47,268 nt of DNA from the NCBI GenBank assembly GCA_028720145.1, contig JAQYLJ010000055.1, forward strand, positions 1 to 47,268, read 5' to 3'. The stretch comes from Clostridia bacterium. GTDB lineage: Bacteria > Bacillota > Clostridia > Oscillospirales > CAG-272. Every line of letters starts with the position of its first letter. Positions within the stretch are counted from its first letter, which is position 1. The notes beneath the pieces are model-generated. The model searched no databases. It was given only the letters and a program-made list of their open reading frames with translations, and had not been told where the DNA came from. Both the position numbers and the translations under genes were made by a program. Below, one piece after another: positions 23,232 to 31,836 of this stretch.

Positions 23232-24443
23232 ATGAAAGATATGAAAGAAAAGAAATTCTCTCATCTCGCCACCGTACCCGGCTGTCCGGGGTGGGAAGTG
23301 CTGTCCGCGCGCGCTGCGTCGCTCTATGAGCGGGACACCATGCGCGACTGCTTCGAGAGAGACTACACGCGGATTCTGCACTCCTCCGCGTTTCGTCGTC
23401 TGAAACACAAGACGCAGGTATTCCCCCATGTGGAGAACGACCACATCTGTACCCGTATGGAGCATGTGCTCCATGTGGAGTCGGTCAGCGGCGTGATTGC
23501 CGAATCCCTCGGGCTCTCGACCCATCTGACCCGCGCCATCGCCATGGGGCATGACCTCGGTCACGCGCCGTTCGGGCATCAGGGAGAGCAGGTGCTGAAC
23601 CGCATCAGTCTCGATACCCTCGGCGTGCGCTTTTGGCACGAACAGAACGGGTTACATTTTGTCGAGGACATTGAACTGCTCGAAGACCCGTGGCGGGTGG
23701 AGCATAATCTCGACCTGACCTACGCGGTGCGGGACGGGATTCTCTCCCACTGCGGAGAGGTGGACGAGAGCAGTATACGCCCCCGCACGGAATATATCGA
23801 TCTCTCCGACTTCGACAGCCCCGGTGCCTACCAAAGCGCGACCTGGGAGGGCTGTGTCGTCAAACTCGCGGACAAGATCGCCTATCTCGGGCGGGACATT
23901 GAGGACGCGGACTCGCTCGGGATGCTCGGAGACGGCGGGCAGGAGGCGCTCCGCGCGCTCCAAGAGGAGTTCGGCATCGACGCGCTGAACACCACGGGCA
24001 TCATGAACGAGATGATCTGCGATGTCTGCAACTACTCCACGCCCGAGCGTGGGATTGCCCTCTCCCCGCGGTGCGCGGAACTCATGAAGAGAACCAAAGA
24101 CCTCAACTACACCTATATCTATTACAACCCGCGGTTCAAGGCATTTTCACAGTACTCCAAACTCGTCATCACCGAGGTGTTTGAAGCGCTGATGAACGAG
24201 TACACGGGAGAGCCCTATCTCGCGGTGAAGCCCGAGGAGGTCAAGCGGATGCCCACCCTGTGCGGCGGGTTCGCGAACTTCGTCACCCCCTACCTCGACC
24301 GCCCGAATCCGAAGTATGACAACCGCAAGATTTACGGCGACCTGACCGACAAGCGGCTCTACACCCGCGCGGTGCTCGACTATATCTCGGGCATGACCGA
24401 CGCATATCTCATCCGCGCGTTCGGAGAACTCGTCAACTTCTGA
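23232..24443 (+). CDS. dgt: dGTPase-like deoxynucleotide triphosphohydrolase
   Basis: A 403-residue HD-superfamily hydrolase that removes triphosphate from dGTP or other dNTPs. The family pattern is complete: YTRILHSSAFRRLKHKTQVF near residue 45, TRMEHVLHVE (metal His), MGHDLGHAPFGHQGE (HD pair) and VVKLADKIAYLGRDIEDA (last metal Asp). AAAGGAGGT precedes the ATG by 8 bases, which excludes the longer frame extension. It is a single gene with a strong terminator. Preference for dGTP over other dNTPs cannot be told from sequence. Confidence 0.92.
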   Translation: MKDMKEKKFSHLATVPGCPGWEVLSARAASLYERDTMRDCFERDYTRILHSSAFRRLKHKTQVFPHVENDHICTRMEHVLHVESVSGVIAESLGLSTHLTRAIAMGHDLGHAPFGHQGEQVLNRISLDTLGVRFWHEQNGLHFVEDIELLEDPWRVEHNLDLTYAVRDGILSHCGEVDESSIRPRTEYIDLSDFDSPGAYQSATWEGCVVKLADKIAYLGRDIEDADSLGMLGDGGQEALRALQEEFGIDALNTTGIMNEMICDVCNYSTPERGIALSPRCAELMKRTKDLNYTYIYYNPRFKAFSQYSKLVITEVFEALMNEYTGEPYLAVKPEEVKRMPTLCGGFANFVTPYLDRPNPKYDNRKIYGDLTDKRLYTRAVLDYISGMTDAYLIRAFGELVNF

Positions 24444-24464
24444 TTTCTTTCATCTTTTCAAAAC

Positions 24465-24501
24465 AAAAGCAGGACTGCCCGCGGGCTGTCCTGCTTTTTT
24501 T
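24465..24501 (+). terminator. Intrinsic terminator of the dGTPase gene
   Basis: AAAAGCAGGAC-T-GCCC pairs with GGGC-T-GTCCTGCTTTT, followed by a T-run. Confidence 0.87.
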
Positions 24502-24532
24502 CGTGATTTTGTTTGATTGTTTTTATGTTGTT

Positions 24533-25372
24533 TTATTTGGAAAAGAGTTCAAAAGTCGGCGGTCCTTCGAGCAGGCGGGGGTCGGCGAGGTACGCCTTCA
24601 TATGTTGAAACGCGGCGGCGAAGTAACTGCCCGAGGCAATCCGCTCGTCCATGACGACTCCGAGCGGGAGACACCGCTCGGTCGTGACCGCGCCCATCAG
24701 ACCGCGGCGGGGGATCTCCACCAGATTCCCCATCGTGATAAAGACGCTCGTGGTACCGAAATTGTAGCAGTGATGATAGATATGATTCGTCCGAATGGAC
24801 GCGAGGTTGGAGATACAGAGCGAGACATGGAACGGGCTCGCGTCAATCACCTTTTTGGGCAGGAGATTATGTTTGTCGAGATGGCGGAAGAGCCAGACGG
24901 CGAAGCGGACGAGTCCCGGGACCGAGAGCAGTTTCCGGACGAGTTTGTCGGTCGAGTTGGTCTCTCCCGCGGCGCGGTTCTGCGCGATGTACGCGTCCAG
25001 TTTCGCCTGCACCTCGAAAATCCCGTCGGTATAGTCCATGTGCATCTTGTTCATGGTCCCGTCGGAGTCGCCGGGTTTTAAGACCACCATGCCGCAGGTG
25101 AACTCATGACGGCGGTACATCCGTCCGTTCATGACAAAATCGTTCAGATGCCGAAATTCCGCGCAGCAGCGCAGATAGGCGGCGACAATCAGAGCTAGGT
25201 GGCTCACCGTGACGCCCTCTTTCTTTTTCTCGCGGATATAGCGGCTCATCGGCTCAATGGGAATATGCACGGTCACCATGTTCTGCGCGTCGTTCCGCTC
25301 TTTCATCACATAGCACATGACCTGATAATTCGGTTCTGCGTCTTTGACTCTTTTCCCGTCCGGGCGTCCCAT
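24533..25372 (-). CDS. E2/CAT-fold acyltransferase homologue with altered active site
   Basis: A 279-residue protein related to the catalytic domain of 2-oxoacid dehydrogenase E2 and chloramphenicol acetyltransferase. TTSVFITMGN stands where CAT has its VFTMGKY strand. The following strand and helix read LGVVMDERIASGSYF and AYLADPRLLE, aligning with the DHRxxDG motif and L-x-D-P-x-x-L end of E2 enzymes. The catalytic His is replaced by Glu243 and the Asp by Ser247 (DERIASG at 242-248), so classical acyl transfer is doubtful. No lipoyl domain is present. The start at 25372 follows AAGGAG; longer frames cross the promoter. Its role is unknown; such stand-alone proteins occur in Clostridia. Confidence 0.75.
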   Translation of the reverse strand: MGRPDGKRVKDAEPNYQVMCYVMKERNDAQNMVTVHIPIEPMSRYIREKKKEGVTVSHLALIVAAYLRCCAEFRHLNDFVMNGRMYRRHEFTCGMVVLKPGDSDGTMNKMHMDYTDGIFEVQAKLDAYIAQNRAAGETNSTDKLVRKLLSVPGLVRFAVWLFRHLDKHNLLPKKVIDASPFHVSLCISNLASIRTNHIYHHCYNFGTTSVFITMGNLVEIPRRGLMGAVTTERCLPLGVVMDERIASGSYFAAAFQHMKAYLADPRLLEGPPTFELFSK

Positions 25373-25390
25373 TGGTCTTCTCCTTGTCCT

Positions 25391-25408
25391 GTCCGACCTC
25401 GGTCGGAC
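25391..25408 (-). promoter_or_regulatory. Perfect dyad in the E2/CAT-like leader
   Basis: GTCCGACC and GGTCGGAC flank a 2-base centre, between the promoter and the ribosome site of the acyltransferase-like gene. It could be a repressor site or an mRNA hairpin. There is no T-run. Confidence 0.4.
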
Positions 25409-25420
25409 CCGAATAAAGGC

Positions 25421-25449
25421 AGTATAGCATAGAAACGGAAAAAAAGCAA
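25421..25449 (-). promoter_or_regulatory. Promoter of the E2/CAT-like gene
   Basis: On the minus strand TTGCTT (25449-25444), 17 bases, TATACT (25426-25421). It abuts the end of the MFS gene. Confidence 0.6.
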
Positions 25450-25452
25450 GTT

Positions 25453-26691
25453 TCAGGTGTCCTGTGAGACAGATTTTCTCCCGCGGTGTGCGCGGGAGAC
25501 GCCGAAACACCGCCACCAAAGAAGCAACATCGTGAAAAGTGTGAAGAACAGGAGCCAAAGGGATGACGAAAAATTGCCGCTCGCGTCATAGAGGGCACCG
25601 TACAACTGCATGAACAGTACGGTCGCGAGCGGCGCGGAGACCATCACGCGGGAAAGCGCCCGTCCATAGTCTCGTTCGGGCAGGCATTCACGCGCGAGCG
25701 CAGGGACGGTCACCCCGATGGCTGCGGAGACCACGCCGTGTAAAGTACAAGCAATGAGATAGGCAGCAGGGGTCTCGGCACCGAAAAAGAATAAAAGCAC
25801 CGAAATTCCCCCAAACACCAACACCGCGGAGCCGCACCGCGCGGCTCCTCTCCGTTTGGTGAGCGCACCCCACGAGAGCGCGCCGACCGCCGCGCCGATC
25901 ATCGAGAAAGTGAGCGACAGAGAGAGAATCCCTTGAGAGAACCCCGCAGTCTGATGGAACATGGCGAAGCTCTGTCGAAAGTGAGAATACCCGGTCACGA
26001 CCCCCTGGAAGAGAAACAGTGCGAAAAAAACAAGAGTATTCTCCCGTCGCTTGTTTTTCGCGGGGGCGTGTGGGCGGCTTGTCTCCGCAGAGGGTGCCGA
26101 GGGGTCATCCCGTGGCGTGACCGACAGGTGCGGCAACTGTGAAAACCCCAAGAGCATCAGGCAAAACGCCGTCCCGCCGAGCAGGAAATACGCGGTCTGC
26201 CATCCTCGGGAGGCGAGCCAAAAGGCGAGCAGGGGTTGCACCGCCGCCCCGACCGCGCCCGACCCCGCCATGAGGATACCGAGCGCACCTCCCTGCCGTG
26301 TACCGAACAAGCGTTCGGTGAAGAGGGGTGCCATCAGATTGACGAGTAGGACCGTCCCGCACCCGAAAGGCACCGCCAAAAGATAGGTCATCCACAATTT
26401 CCCCGCGACCCCGAAGAGCGCGAAGACGGGCGCGGTCAGAAGAATCCCGCAGAGGGTCATCCGACGGGCACCGTATCGCTCATACATTTTCCCCGCCGCG
26501 GGGAGAAAGACCGCGCCCGAGAGCGCGGCGAGCGAGACCGTCCAAGAGAGTGCGGAAAGGGAGAGACCTCGGGATGCGGCGATATACGGAAAAAACACCC
26601 CCATGGAGGAAAACAGCCCCGGTCCCGCGAGCCCGCGAATCAGCGCGAGCGCGCCCACCGACAGGTACGCTCTTCCTTGTGTCTTCTCCAT
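25453..26691 (-). CDS. MFS transporter
   Basis: A 412-residue major facilitator with about twelve hydrophobic segments in two halves. A charged, Pro/Ser-rich cytoplasmic linker separates them near residues 190-215 (DDPSAPSAETSRPHAP). The GKMYERYGARRM loop after the second helix is the MFS signature position. N-terminal helices are rich in Gly, Ala and Ser, as in the monocarboxylate or oxalate/formate-like families, but the substrate is not identifiable. It lies 48 bases after dapL on the same strand and may be transcribed with the lysine genes, so an amino-acid or diacid substrate is conceivable. Confidence 0.88.
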   Translation of the reverse strand: MEKTQGRAYLSVGALALIRGLAGPGLFSSMGVFFPYIAASRGLSLSALSWTVSLAALSGAVFLPAAGKMYERYGARRMTLCGILLTAPVFALFGVAGKLWMTYLLAVPFGCGTVLLVNLMAPLFTERLFGTRQGGALGILMAGSGAVGAAVQPLLAFWLASRGWQTAYFLLGGTAFCLMLLGFSQLPHLSVTPRDDPSAPSAETSRPHAPAKNKRRENTLVFFALFLFQGVVTGYSHFRQSFAMFHQTAGFSQGILSLSLTFSMIGAAVGALSWGALTKRRGAARCGSAVLVFGGISVLLFFFGAETPAAYLIACTLHGVVSAAIGVTVPALARECLPERDYGRALSRVMVSAPLATVLFMQLYGALYDASGNFSSSLWLLFFTLFTMLLLWWRCFGVSRAHRGRKSVSQDT

Positions 26692-26739
26692 ATCCGCACC
26701 CCCTCTCGATATAGGGAGTATGCCCGAAAAGAGAGAATG

Positions 26740-27924
26740 TTATTTGCTGAACACGCGTCGAAGGCGGCGCACCGCTTCCATGATTTCCTCCCGTCTCGCA
26801 AACGAGGAGAAACGCAGATGCCCCTCGCCTGTCTGCCCGAACCCCACGCCCGGGGTGGTGACCAACCCCACGCGAGTGAGAAGCAGGTCAAATGCCTCCC
26901 ACGAGGAAAGTCCCGCGGGGCATTCGAGCCAGAGATAGGGCGAGGTGTCACCGCCGAGTCCCTGCCAACCGAGATGAAAGAAACAGTCCGAGAGACGCGC
27001 GGCGTTCTCGCGGTAGTACGCGATCTTTCTCTCGCACTCTTCTCTGCCTTTCTCCGAGAGCGCGGCTTCCGCGCCCCGTTGGGTGAGATACGAGACCCCG
27101 TTCGACGAAGTGCTTTTCAGCCGTCTCCACAAGAGAGCGAGCGGCTGTCCATCAAACAAAACCTCTTCCGTGAACACGCTCCACGCGCATCGCACACCTG
27201 TGAAACCTGCGGATTTGGAGAATGAACCGAGTTCCACGGCGCAAAAACGGGCATCGGGAATCTCAAAAATCGAGTGTGGCGCGTCACTTGGGAGATAGAC
27301 GGCATACGCCGCATCCCAGACGAGGAGCGAGCCGCTTTTCCGCGCGTATGCGACCCAAGTTTCCATCCCCGCGCGGTCATACGCCGCACCGGTCGGATTC
27401 CCGGGGGAACAAAGGCAAATGACCTGCGGGATGTCCTCCAAGTCGCCGGGCAAAGGCAGATACCCGTTCTCGCGTGTGGCGGGGAGAAACCGCACCCGAT
27501 GCCCGCTGAGCAGCCCCATATCGCGATAGACGGGGTACCCCGGGTCGGTCACCAAGACGGGCACCTCCGAAAACAACTGCGGGATGATCGCCGCATCGGT
27601 TTTCGCGCCGTCGGAAATATAGATTTCCTCGGGGGAGAGAGTTACGCCCCGTTCGGCATACGCGCCCGCAATCGCCTCCCGCAAAAACGGATACCCGAAT
27701 GCAGGCGGGTACCCGTGGAAACCGCGGAGGGTCCCCATCTCTTTCGCCGCGAGCGCCATCGCGCCCGTCACGCATCTCCCGAGCGGCAGGGTGACATCCC
27801 CGATGCCTAGTGAGATGATTCTCTCAGCGGGGTGCGCCGTTTCATAGGCAACACGCCGTGATTCTATCTCCCGAAACAGATACTCTTCGGAGAGCAGTCC
27901 GAACTTTGTGTTTATTCCTCCCAT
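26740..27924 (-). CDS. dapL: LL-diaminopimelate aminotransferase
   Basis: A 394-residue PLP-dependent class I/II aminotransferase that makes LL-diaminopimelate directly from tetrahydrodipicolinate. N-terminal NTKFGLLSEEYLFREI and IISLGIGDVTLPL are typical of DapL. SDGAKTDAAII, LCSPGNPTGAAY, VWDAAYAVYL and the PLP-lysine motif LGSFSKSAGFTGVRCAW follow, with the Arg for the carboxylate near LRFSSFARRE. Start at 27924 follows a G-run (GGGGGGA) and overlaps the end of dapF by 13 bases. Together with dapB and dapF it covers the route after dihydrodipicolinate, bypassing succinylated or acetylated intermediates. dapA is not in the window. Confidence 0.93.
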   Translation of the reverse strand: MGGINTKFGLLSEEYLFREIESRRVAYETAHPAERIISLGIGDVTLPLGRCVTGAMALAAKEMGTLRGFHGYPPAFGYPFLREAIAGAYAERGVTLSPEEIYISDGAKTDAAIIPQLFSEVPVLVTDPGYPVYRDMGLLSGHRVRFLPATRENGYLPLPGDLEDIPQVICLCSPGNPTGAAYDRAGMETWVAYARKSGSLLVWDAAYAVYLPSDAPHSIFEIPDARFCAVELGSFSKSAGFTGVRCAWSVFTEEVLFDGQPLALLWRRLKSTSSNGVSYLTQRGAEAALSEKGREECERKIAYYRENAARLSDCFFHLGWQGLGGDTSPYLWLECPAGLSSWEAFDLLLTRVGLVTTPGVGFGQTGEGHLRFSSFARREEIMEAVRRLRRVFSK

Positions 27925-28754
27925 AAGTATTCCCCCCGATAGACCGTCGTCGCAGGTCCTGTCAAAATGATTGTTCCGTCCTCCTCCACCGTGACCGAGA
28001 GCGCACCGCCCGGGAGCAGTACGACGAGGGGTGTCCCGCGTCCGACATACCCCTCTTCCACCGCGACCGCCGCCACCGCGCAGGCACCGCTCCCGCACGC
28101 CTGCGTCTCGCCGCTCCCTCTCTCAAAGACCCGCGCCTGTAAGACCCCTGCCCGCACGGGACGCACGAACGAGATATTCGCCCCCTCGGGGAACGCGGGG
28201 TCGTGCGAGAGCCGCAACCCGTACTTCTCGATATCAAAATCCAAATTTGTGAGGAAGGTCACGGCGTGCGGATTCCCGAGCGAGAGTGCCGTGAGCGAAA
28301 AGACGCGATCGAGCGCGGGGAGCATCAGTTTTCGGCTCCCGCCACTCACGGGTATCTTCTCGGGGTTCACCTCGGCTTTCCCCATATCGACCGAAACATT
28401 CGCGATTTTGCCGTCGGCAAGCAACAGGCGCGCGTGGCGAACCCCCGCATCGGTCAGAATGGTCACGGATTCTTTTCGGGCGATGCCCGTATCATAGATG
28501 TATTTTGCCACGCATCTCAGACCGTTCCCGCACACTTCTCCCCGACTGCCGTCCGCGTTATACATCCGCATCCCCGCGTCTGCCTGTTCCGTGGGATACA
28601 GAAAAATAGCCCCGTCCGAGCCGACCGAGAAGCGTCTTTGGCTCATCGCGCGTGCGAGCGCCGACTCGTCTACGCCCGTGAGATCCTGCGTCATCCCGTC
28701 CAAATAGACATAATCGTTGCCGAGACCGTGCATTTTGGTAAATTGCAGTATCAT
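27912..28754 (-). CDS. dapF: Diaminopimelate epimerase
   Basis: A 280-residue epimerase turning LL- into meso-diaminopimelate for lysine and peptidoglycan. It has QFTKMHGLGNDYVYLD at the start, catalytic Cys75 in EVCGNGLRC and catalytic Cys220 in TQACGSGACA, with the substrate Glu in VFERGSGE. All expected residues are present, in contrast to the second DapF-fold protein at 8223-9029. ATGA overlap with dapB and 13-base overlap with dapL show one operon. Confidence 0.95.
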   Translation of the reverse strand: MILQFTKMHGLGNDYVYLDGMTQDLTGVDESALARAMSQRRFSVGSDGAIFLYPTEQADAGMRMYNADGSRGEVCGNGLRCVAKYIYDTGIARKESVTILTDAGVRHARLLLADGKIANVSVDMGKAEVNPEKIPVSGGSRKLMLPALDRVFSLTALSLGNPHAVTFLTNLDFDIEKYGLRLSHDPAFPEGANISFVRPVRAGVLQARVFERGSGETQACGSGACAVAAVAVEEGYVGRGTPLVVLLPGGALSVTVEEDGTIILTGPATTVYRGEYLWEE

Positions 28755-29563
28755 CTGTCACCTCTCCGATATAATAAATCCGCCATGGAATAGAGCCCCG
28801 GGGACGCGCCGATGAGAAAGAGGACGGCGCGCGCCGCGCCCGCAGCGAATACCCGCGGGGTATACGCGGTATGCGTGAGGGTAAGTCCCTCTTCCGGGGT
28901 CGCGAGTAAAACCGAATGGGTCCCGGGGAGCATCCCGAGCCGCAGGGCATGAATCCCCACCTCGTTTTTGGTGCGGAGCCCCTCGCCCCGCCGCCCGGGG
29001 TTTGCCGTTGCGCGCGGACGCGCTTCCCTCACGGCTTGATAGAGCGCGAAAGCCGTTCCGCCCGGGGCATCCCGTTTCCCTGTATGGTGCGCCTCGACGA
29101 TCTCCATATCTCCCTCGGGAAACACCGCGGCGAGGCGACGGGTGAATTCGGTGAGGAGCGCCGCCCCGAGTGAGAAATTCGCCGCGCGAAACACCGGTAT
29201 CTTCTCCGCCGCGCGGAGCATTCGCTCGTTCTCGTCGGGGGTGTGTCCCGTGGTGGCGACCACCAGCGGACAGTCGACCGAGAGCGCGTAGTCTGCCACC
29301 GCTGGGAGCGCGGTATGGTGAGAAAAATCCACGACCGCATCCGGTCGCCCCCGCACAAGGTCAAACGAAGGGTACCACAAATATTCCCCCGCTCCGCGCC
29401 CCGCGGGGTCAACACCCGCGAACAGGCGGAGCACCGCACTCTCCGCGAGATATTCTCGCATAGCCGTCCCCATCTTCCCGCCCGCACCGCTCACGAGCAC
29501 ACGGGGCACACGCAAGGCGGTGTCCGCATCCCTCCGCTCGCCCCCGCGTCTCGCTCGCTCCAA
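28751..29563 (-). CDS. dapB: 4-hydroxy-tetrahydrodipicolinate reductase
   Basis: A 270-residue NAD(P)H-dependent reductase. The nucleotide-binding motif is VLVSGAGGKMGTAM. VVATTGHTPDE, ANFSLGAALL and the catalytic EAHHTGKRDAPGGTA follow. The first 15 residues are basic and atypical. The TTG at 29563, seven bases after a GGGGG run, is used here, but a later TTG or GTG within the next 20 codons is also possible. First gene of dapB-dapF-dapL. Confidence 0.92.
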   Translation of the reverse strand: MERARRGGERRDADTALRVPRVLVSGAGGKMGTAMREYLAESAVLRLFAGVDPAGRGAGEYLWYPSFDLVRGRPDAVVDFSHHTALPAVADYALSVDCPLVVATTGHTPDENERMLRAAEKIPVFRAANFSLGAALLTEFTRRLAAVFPEGDMEIVEAHHTGKRDAPGGTAFALYQAVREARPRATANPGRRGEGLRTKNEVGIHALRLGMLPGTHSVLLATPEEGLTLTHTAYTPRVFAAGAARAVLFLIGASPGLYSMADLLYRRGDR

Positions 29564-29612
29564 ATATCATCCCCCGCTTTCTATCTTTCGGTTTTATCTT
29601 TTCATCTTATGC

Positions 29613-29660
29613 AAAGCCAAAAGAAAAAAGAGCGGATTTGCGTACTTGCAAATCCGCTCT
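29613..29660 (-). terminator. Terminator of the purine transporter operon
   Basis: A perfect 13-bp stem (AGAGCGGATTTGC with GCAAATCCGCTCT) around a 6-base loop. On the minus strand it is followed by TTTTTTCTTTT. It lies 21 bases after the last permease stop. Confidence 0.85.
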
Positions 29661-29681
29661 CAAGCGAACTGAAAATAAAAG

Positions 29682-30662
29682 CTATCTATCCTCGCGGAAA
29701 TAGGTCTGCCCGAGAGCAGCAGGCGGCTGATTCTCGCGTTTTTTACGGATACTGGTCAGAATCAAAGCCAGTATGGTCACAACATAAGGAATCATCTGAA
29801 TGATCGGAATGAGCTGCATACTCGCGTTGATATAGTTAAAGAGAATATAGAGACCGCCGAAGAGATAGGAAGCGAAAATCGCGAGGTTCGGACGCCAAAT
29901 GGCGAAGATGACGATGGCAATCGCAAGCCATCCGCGGTCGCCGAAACCGTTGTTCGACCAAATCCCGCCGGAGTAATCCATGATGAAGTAAAGACCGCCG
30001 AGACCCGCGACCATACCGCCGATACAGGTGGCAAAATACTTGTACCCCGTCACCGGAATCCCTGCCGCGTCTGCGGTAGCGGGGTTTTCACCCACTGCGC
30101 GCAGGTGCAGACCGACTTTGCTTTTTTTGAGCAATACGGTCGCGACAATGGCGAGAATCAAAGCAAGATAAACAAGGAATCCGTAGGAGAAGAACAGAGT
30201 TCCGAACCAACCGAGTTTCTTCGCAAACGGAAAACTGCTGTGATAATATTTCGCGATTTTTGTCAGTGCCACATAGGGGACTTCGCTCTTGGTGATTTTA
30301 ATGAGAGAACCGCCGAAGAAATTGCCGAAGCCCACACCGAAGGTCGTCAGAGCAAGACCCGTCACATTCTGATTTGCGTGCAGGGTAATCGTGAGGAAGG
30401 AGTAAATCAGAGAGACGAGCAGAGACCCGAGTAGGCAGGAAAGCAGCGGAATCATGATTGCCAAAAAGGGATTGACGCTTTTTACGGAACTCTGATAGAA
30501 GAATCCGCCGATAACGCCCGAAATGGCGCCGACATACATGATACCCGGGATTCCGAGATTCAGGTTCCCGGATTTTTCGGTGATGATTTCCCCGGTTGCA
30601 CCGAAGAGAAGCGGCGTGCCTTGGAGAATCGCGCGTTGTAAAAACTGTGCGATGAAATTCAT
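29682..30662 (-). CDS. Nucleoside ABC transporter permease (YufQ-like)
   Basis: A 326-residue inner permease of the BmpA-type nucleoside importer (BPD_transp_2 family). About nine hydrophobic helices are visible. GATGEIITEKSGNLNLGIPG near residue 22 is the family hallmark, and LRAVGENPATADAAGIPV marks the coupling loop. It starts one base after the partner permease, with which it forms the membrane channel. Family members import purine nucleosides or related compounds. Confidence 0.92.
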   Translation of the reverse strand: MNFIAQFLQRAILQGTPLLFGATGEIITEKSGNLNLGIPGIMYVGAISGVIGGFFYQSSVKSVNPFLAIMIPLLSCLLGSLLVSLIYSFLTITLHANQNVTGLALTTFGVGFGNFFGGSLIKITKSEVPYVALTKIAKYYHSSFPFAKKLGWFGTLFFSYGFLVYLALILAIVATVLLKKSKVGLHLRAVGENPATADAAGIPVTGYKYFATCIGGMVAGLGGLYFIMDYSGGIWSNNGFGDRGWLAIAIVIFAIWRPNLAIFASYLFGGLYILFNYINASMQLIPIIQMIPYVVTILALILTSIRKKRENQPPAALGQTYFREDR

Positions 30663-30663
30663 C

Positions 30664-31836
30664 TTATTTCTCCTCCTTTATCCGGCTCTCGCGCGGTTCT
30701 TTCGCAAAGGGACGACGGTCGAAGTGAATCTCGTAATGGATGAAGAACTCACAGCCGATGATGAAGAACAGAATCACACCGGTCAGAATGTCCGAGAAAG
30801 AAGAGTTGAGTCCGAAACGCGTGGAAATCTCATCCGCCCCGCGATCAAGGAAAACCAAGAGGAAGGTCGTCAAAATCATGTAGAGTGGATTAAACTTTCC
30901 AAGCCATGAAACCATGATCGCGGTGAACCCTCTTCCGTCCACAATGTTGGAGTTAATGGAGTGCGACGCACCGCCGACAATCAGAAGACCTGCAAGACCG
31001 CAAATGGCACCCGACAGCAACATGGTACGAATGATGACTCGCGGGACATTGATCCCGATATATCTCGCCGTGTTCTCACTCTCGCCGACCACGGAAATTT
31101 CATAGCCGTGCTTGCTGTACTGTAAATACACATACAAGACGCCTATCAAAACCGCCACCACTAAAATATTGAGCAGATACTGTACGCCGAAAAGGTTGGG
31201 AATCCCGGTCCCGAGCAGTTTCGGTCCCACGACATTGGAGCCGGTCTTGTCCGCAATTTTCAGGAAATACTCCACGAGCTGTATGGCGACATAGTTCATC
31301 ATCAGAGTAAAGAGGGTCTCATTGGTATTCCAGCGTGCTTTGAAAAACGCAGGAACAAAACCCCAAAGGGCACCTGCCGCCACCGCGGCTATCAGCATGA
31401 CGAGCACCAAAACAGCCGTCGGTACTTTATCGTGCAGATTCAGCATCACAATCGCCGTAGCAAGTCCGCCGATGAGGGTCTGCCCCTCTGCGCCGATGTT
31501 CCAGAAACGCATCCGAAATGCAGGCGTGACGGCAAGGGAGATACAAAGCAGAATCGCAATGTCATGCACGGTCACCAGCACTCTTCCCTTTCCGAAAGCG
31601 CCCTCGGCAACGGTCTTGAACACCGAAAAGGGGTTATCACCGGTACACAGAACGGTAATGACGGCGCAAACGACAAGAGCGGCGAGAATCGCAATTACGC
31701 GAATCCCGATTGCTTTTTTCCAACCGATCTGCGCCCGCTTGGTAACATGAAAGAGCGGGGTTCTGACTTTCTTTTCCTGCGGTGCTTCGCCGCTCTCGGG
31801 AGCGGTCACTTCCGCAACAGAATCCTTATCTTCCAT
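30664..31836 (-). CDS. Nucleoside ABC transporter permease (YufP-like)
   Basis: A 390-residue permease partner with a charged N-terminal tail of about 45 residues and roughly eight to ten helices. MRFWNIGAEGQTLIGGL near 110 is the family signature, and SVVGESENTARYIGI marks the coupling loop. The ATG at 31836 is preferred over a GTG at 31845, because AGGGAGT is only one or two bases from the GTG but eight from the ATG. It overlaps the ATPase gene end by 11 bases. The highly charged N-terminus is longer than in many homologues. Confidence 0.92.
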   Translation of the reverse strand: MEDKDSVAEVTAPESGEAPQEKKVRTPLFHVTKRAQIGWKKAIGIRVIAILAALVVCAVITVLCTGDNPFSVFKTVAEGAFGKGRVLVTVHDIAILLCISLAVTPAFRMRFWNIGAEGQTLIGGLATAIVMLNLHDKVPTAVLVLVMLIAAVAAGALWGFVPAFFKARWNTNETLFTLMMNYVAIQLVEYFLKIADKTGSNVVGPKLLGTGIPNLFGVQYLLNILVVAVLIGVLYVYLQYSKHGYEISVVGESENTARYIGINVPRVIIRTMLLSGAICGLAGLLIVGGASHSINSNIVDGRGFTAIMVSWLGKFNPLYMILTTFLLVFLDRGADEISTRFGLNSSFSDILTGVILFFIIGCEFFIHYEIHFDRRPFAKEPRESRIKEEK

